DNA of 64,000 nucleotides from Candidatus Sphingomonas colombiensis (GTDB lineage: Bacteria; Pseudomonadota; Alphaproteobacteria; Sphingomonadales; Sphingomonadaceae), in assembly GCA_029202845.1 (NCBI GenBank), contig CP119315.1, positions 1,557,501 to 1,621,500 of the forward strand, read 5' to 3'. Positions 62,366 through 64,000 of this stretch are shown here, one piece after another. The position numbers and the translations under genes were made by a program. Each line of letters begins with the position of its first letter. Position 1 is the first letter of the stretch. The notes below the pieces were generated by a model, which did not search any database, was not told the DNA's origin, and was given only the letters and a program-made list of their open reading frames with translations.

Positions 62366-62381
62366 AGCAATAATTGTGCCA
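62366..62381 (-). promoter_or_regulatory. Sigma-54 promoter of the slt-flhA-fliA operon
   Basis: On the minus strand TGGCAC (62381-62376), five bases AATTA, then TTGCT (62370-62366). GG and GC are separated by 10 bases, as required for -24/-12 recognition, and the match to TGGCAC-N5-TTGCW is exact. Transcription would start near 62355, about 24 bases before the slt ATG at 62331. The site overlaps the end of flgN by none of its bases; flgN stops at 62385. Confidence 0.85.
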
Positions 62382-62384
62382 GAA

Positions 62385-62699
62385 TTATGCGTAGGCGACG
62401 ACCGGCCCGCGACTATAAGCGTTGCCACCCTCGCCGGACAGCATCTGCAACCGGCGGCGGACATTGGCGGCCATCAGGTTGACGTAGATGCGGCAAGTGT
62501 CGTTGAGGCGATCCGCCTCGCTTGCCAGTTCGCGCAATTCGGGGCCGGCGGGGCCATCGCCCAGCGCCCGGAGCGTTTCGATGGCGTTAAGTTTCTCGGC
62601 CGTCGCGCGTTCGAGCCCGGCGATATCGTTCGCCTTCAGCGCCGCGATCTCGGCATGGAGCGTGTCGATCACGCGGATCAGCGCGTCACGCCTTGTCAT
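62385..62699 (-). CDS. flgN: Flagellar export chaperone FlgN
   Basis: A 104-residue helical protein with FlgN-like heptads (LIRVIDTLHAEIAALKANDI, RATAEKLNAIETLRALGDG). FlgN delivers hook-filament junction proteins FlgK and FlgL to the export gate. Called from helical pattern and position immediately after flgM, which it overlaps by 14 bp. Confidence 0.8.
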   Translation of the reverse strand: MTRRDALIRVIDTLHAEIAALKANDIAGLERATAEKLNAIETLRALGDGPAGPELRELASEADRLNDTCRIYVNLMAANVRRRLQMLSGEGGNAYSRGPVVAYA

Positions 62700-62988
62700 T
62701 CGCCATCCAGTCGTAGCGCAGCGCGATCAGCTGGTCGGCGAGCGTCGCGGGAGAAAGCGGGAAAGTGCCGTTGGCCAGCGCATCCTTGATCCGCTGCACG
62801 CGATTTGAATCGACGGGTGGGGTGGCCGCGAGCCGCGACGCGAGTGTCTGCGACTGCAGGTTCGAGTTCACCGCCGCGTCGGGCTGGTTCGAAACCGCCG
62901 GAACCGCGCTGGTATTTTGCACGCGCACGATCGGCGCGACCGGAAGGTCGCTTGTCGTGACTGGCCTTGCACCGATCGAATCCACCAT
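62686..62988 (-). CDS. flgM: Anti-sigma-28 factor FlgM
   Basis: A 100-residue protein, disordered in its first 60 residues, with the FlgM anti-sigma domain at the C-terminus (PPVDSNRVQRIKDALANGTF, PLSPATLADQLIAL). It binds FliA in the cytosol and is secreted once the hook is complete, releasing FliA. A sigma-28 promoter lies 34-60 bp upstream, so FliA would raise its own inhibitor (feedback). RBS AAAGGTG. Confidence 0.9.
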   Translation of the reverse strand: MVDSIGARPVTTSDLPVAPIVRVQNTSAVPAVSNQPDAAVNSNLQSQTLASRLAATPPVDSNRVQRIKDALANGTFPLSPATLADQLIALRYDWMANDKA

Positions 62989-63021
62989 GTCCGCACCTTT
63001 CCGGTTTCGCTGACATGGGGC

Positions 63022-63048
63022 TAAACGACCGTCGCCGGAAAAGTTTTA
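63022..63048 (-). promoter_or_regulatory. Sigma-28 (FliA) promoter of flgM
   Basis: On the minus strand TAAA (63048-63045), exactly 15 bases, then GTCGTTTA (63029-63022). It begins a few bases after the flgA stop and lies 33 bp before the flgM ATG. Same pattern as the flagellin and fliD sites. Confidence 0.75.
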
Positions 63049-63051
63049 GCA

Positions 63052-63552
63052 TTATTGTTCGGCCCAGCCCGGAAGGGTGGCGCGACCGGCCTCGACCGCG
63101 ACCGCCTGTACCGGCGCCTTCGCGTTTTCGACCTTCACCATCAGCCGCTCGCCGGGGGCGGCATCGGCCATCGCAATGCCATCGCGGGTGATCGAAAAGC
63201 CATCCGATCCGGCCTCGATCGTCAGCGGGTCGCCGCGCTTGATCACCTTTTCCGCGACGCGTGCGACGGCACCGGCGGCGGGAGCGGGGATGACTGTGGT
63301 GCGTGCCGGCATCACGACCGGTACGAAGATGCGCCATTCCGGCCCGGTGCAGGAAACGACCACCGCGTCATGCGCATCGGTGCGCCACGCCATCGATACC
63401 GTGGGGCATTGCGCGAGGCGCAGGCGCGGATCGATCGTCGCGCGCGGGCCGCCTTCCTGCCCGATCGCGCGCCCGGTGAAGGCGGCGATTCCGCGATCGA
63501 GCGCGGCGATATCCTGGAACGAGGCGGCGGCGAGAAGAGCGAGAGCGATCAT
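63052..63552 (-). CDS. flgA: Flagellar P-ring chaperone FlgA
   Basis: A 166-residue periplasmic protein with a short signal sequence (MIALALLAAASF), an N-terminal domain (PRLRLAQCPTVSMAWR, VVVSCTGPEWRIFVPV) and a C-terminal SAF/FlgA domain (VIKRGDPLTIEAGSDGFSIT, APGERLMVKVENAKAPVQAV). It assists FlgI polymerisation around the rod. It is shorter than E. coli FlgA and overlaps the MotB-like gene by 4 bp. Confidence 0.9.
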   Translation of the reverse strand: MIALALLAAASFQDIAALDRGIAAFTGRAIGQEGGPRATIDPRLRLAQCPTVSMAWRTDAHDAVVVSCTGPEWRIFVPVVMPARTTVIPAPAAGAVARVAEKVIKRGDPLTIEAGSDGFSITRDGIAMADAAPGERLMVKVENAKAPVQAVAVEAGRATLPGWAEQ

Positions 63553-64000
63553 CGGGAGTTTCCTTCGCCCGCGAAAGCGAACGTGACGGTGACCTGGCGG
63601 TGGCCCGGTCGATTAGTGGTGGTGACGAGGATGCGGCCGGGCGCGACATGCCCCAGCGCGGCGGCGACCGCGCGGGCGCGATCGGTGGCGAGCACCACGG
63701 CGCTTCCGGTCGCGGCATCGACGTCGGCGGGGGAGCCATCGCTGCTCCCCGTGACGGTGAGCGCGATACGCGGATCGCGCGCCGCCTCGGTCGCCCAGGC
63801 GATCAGCGCATCGGGTGACGCGGGCAAAGCGGCGCTTCCGGGCGCGAATCCCGGCATCGCATTGGCGGCGAGCGGCATCGGCAACGGCGCTCGTGCGGCC
63901 GGGTCGGGGGTCGCAGCGCTGCCGCCGAAGCCTTCGCGCAACCCGTCAGCAAGCTGGCGCGGATCAAGCTGGTGGTTCGCCTGCAACAGCACGAAGAAGC
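63549..64000 (-). CDS. MotB-like / OmpA-family motor protein (5' end outside window)
   Basis: The last 150 codons of a gene whose start lies beyond base 64000. The first visible residues, FFVLLQANHQLDPRQLADG, resemble the end of the MotB transmembrane helix and plug. The rest, with PASPDALIAWATEAARDPRI and TDRARAVAAALGHVAPGRIL, follows the OmpA-like peptidoglycan-binding fold. A stator MotB role fits its place at the head of flgA-flgM-flgN, but the key membrane aspartate is off the window, so another OmpA-family protein is possible. Confidence 0.7.
   Translation of the reverse strand, partial: FFVLLQANHQLDPRQLADGLREGFGGSAATPDPAARAPLPMPLAANAMPGFAPGSAALPASPDALIAWATEAARDPRIALTVTGSSDGSPADVDAATGSAVVLATDRARAVAAALGHVAPGRILVTTTNRPGHRQVTVTFAFAGEGNSR

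Overview
The window is GC-rich chromosomal DNA of an alphaproteobacterium, most likely a sphingomonad (Sphingomonas or a close relative). This rests on gene content and order: rpmF-plsX-fabH-ihfA-merR, a CBP3-type cytochrome bc1 chaperone beside yceD, an ETF pair, a sphingomonad-style polar flagellar cluster, and protein sequences of that flavour. No rRNA, tRNA, CRISPR array, IS element or prophage was seen. Genes are tightly packed, many with 4-bp start/stop overlaps.

Layout. 1-1 kb: the end of a ParD-like antitoxin gene, then a type I methionine aminopeptidase. 1-7.8 kb: the lipid/ribosome operon (rpmF, plsX, fabH, ihfA, merR), then MAPEG, acylphosphatase, cyclophilin, a secreted MetX-like hydrolase and a MarR-GNAT fusion with its own palindromic operator. 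8-18.6 kb: housekeeping genes (etfAB, sucC, a DinG-type Fe-S helicase, sixA, yceD, CBP3, bamE, an RcnB-like protein, rnk, an rRNA pseudouridine synthase). 18.5-25 kb: an Lrp-type regulator divergent from alanine racemase, D-amino-acid dehydrogenase, amidohydrolase, an M19-family protein and an ornithine-cyclodeaminase homologue. This looks like a D-amino-acid/peptide catabolic unit. 25-32.5 kb: a two-component system and a heavy-metal RND efflux operon (adaptor, pump, DUF3240, TolC-like). The pump gene is broken by four small frameshifts. 32.5-40.9 kb: an M20 amidohydrolase, then marR-DUF969-DUF979-DUF2891 divergent from a full-length 5-oxoprolinase, which together suggest a pyroglutamate uptake and hydrolysis locus.

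41.6-64 kb: flagellar genes. A long leftward run goes from a sigma-54 activator (FleQ/FlbD-like, no receiver domain) through fliE-F-G-H-I-J-K-L-M-N-O-P-Q-R and flhB to fliD and fliS. Flagellin is on the opposite strand. Beyond it lie slt-flhA-fliA and motB-like, flgA, flgM, flgN. Promoter reading gives a coherent hierarchy. A textbook sigma-54 -24/-12 site precedes slt-flhA-fliA, so FliA should be made under sigma-54. Three sites of the form TAAA-N15-G(C/T)CGTTT precede flagellin, fliD and flgM, so the late genes and the anti-sigma factor FlgM should be under FliA.

Most noteworthy: the oxoprolinase/DUF969/DUF979/DUF2891 locus; the ParD-like/MetAP pair; the shared lineage-specific sigma-28 motif, including a fliD promoter that would give a leaderless mRNA; the four-frameshift RND pump; a FliM without the usual N-terminal CheY-binding motif; and an M19 protein that has lost half its metal ligands.
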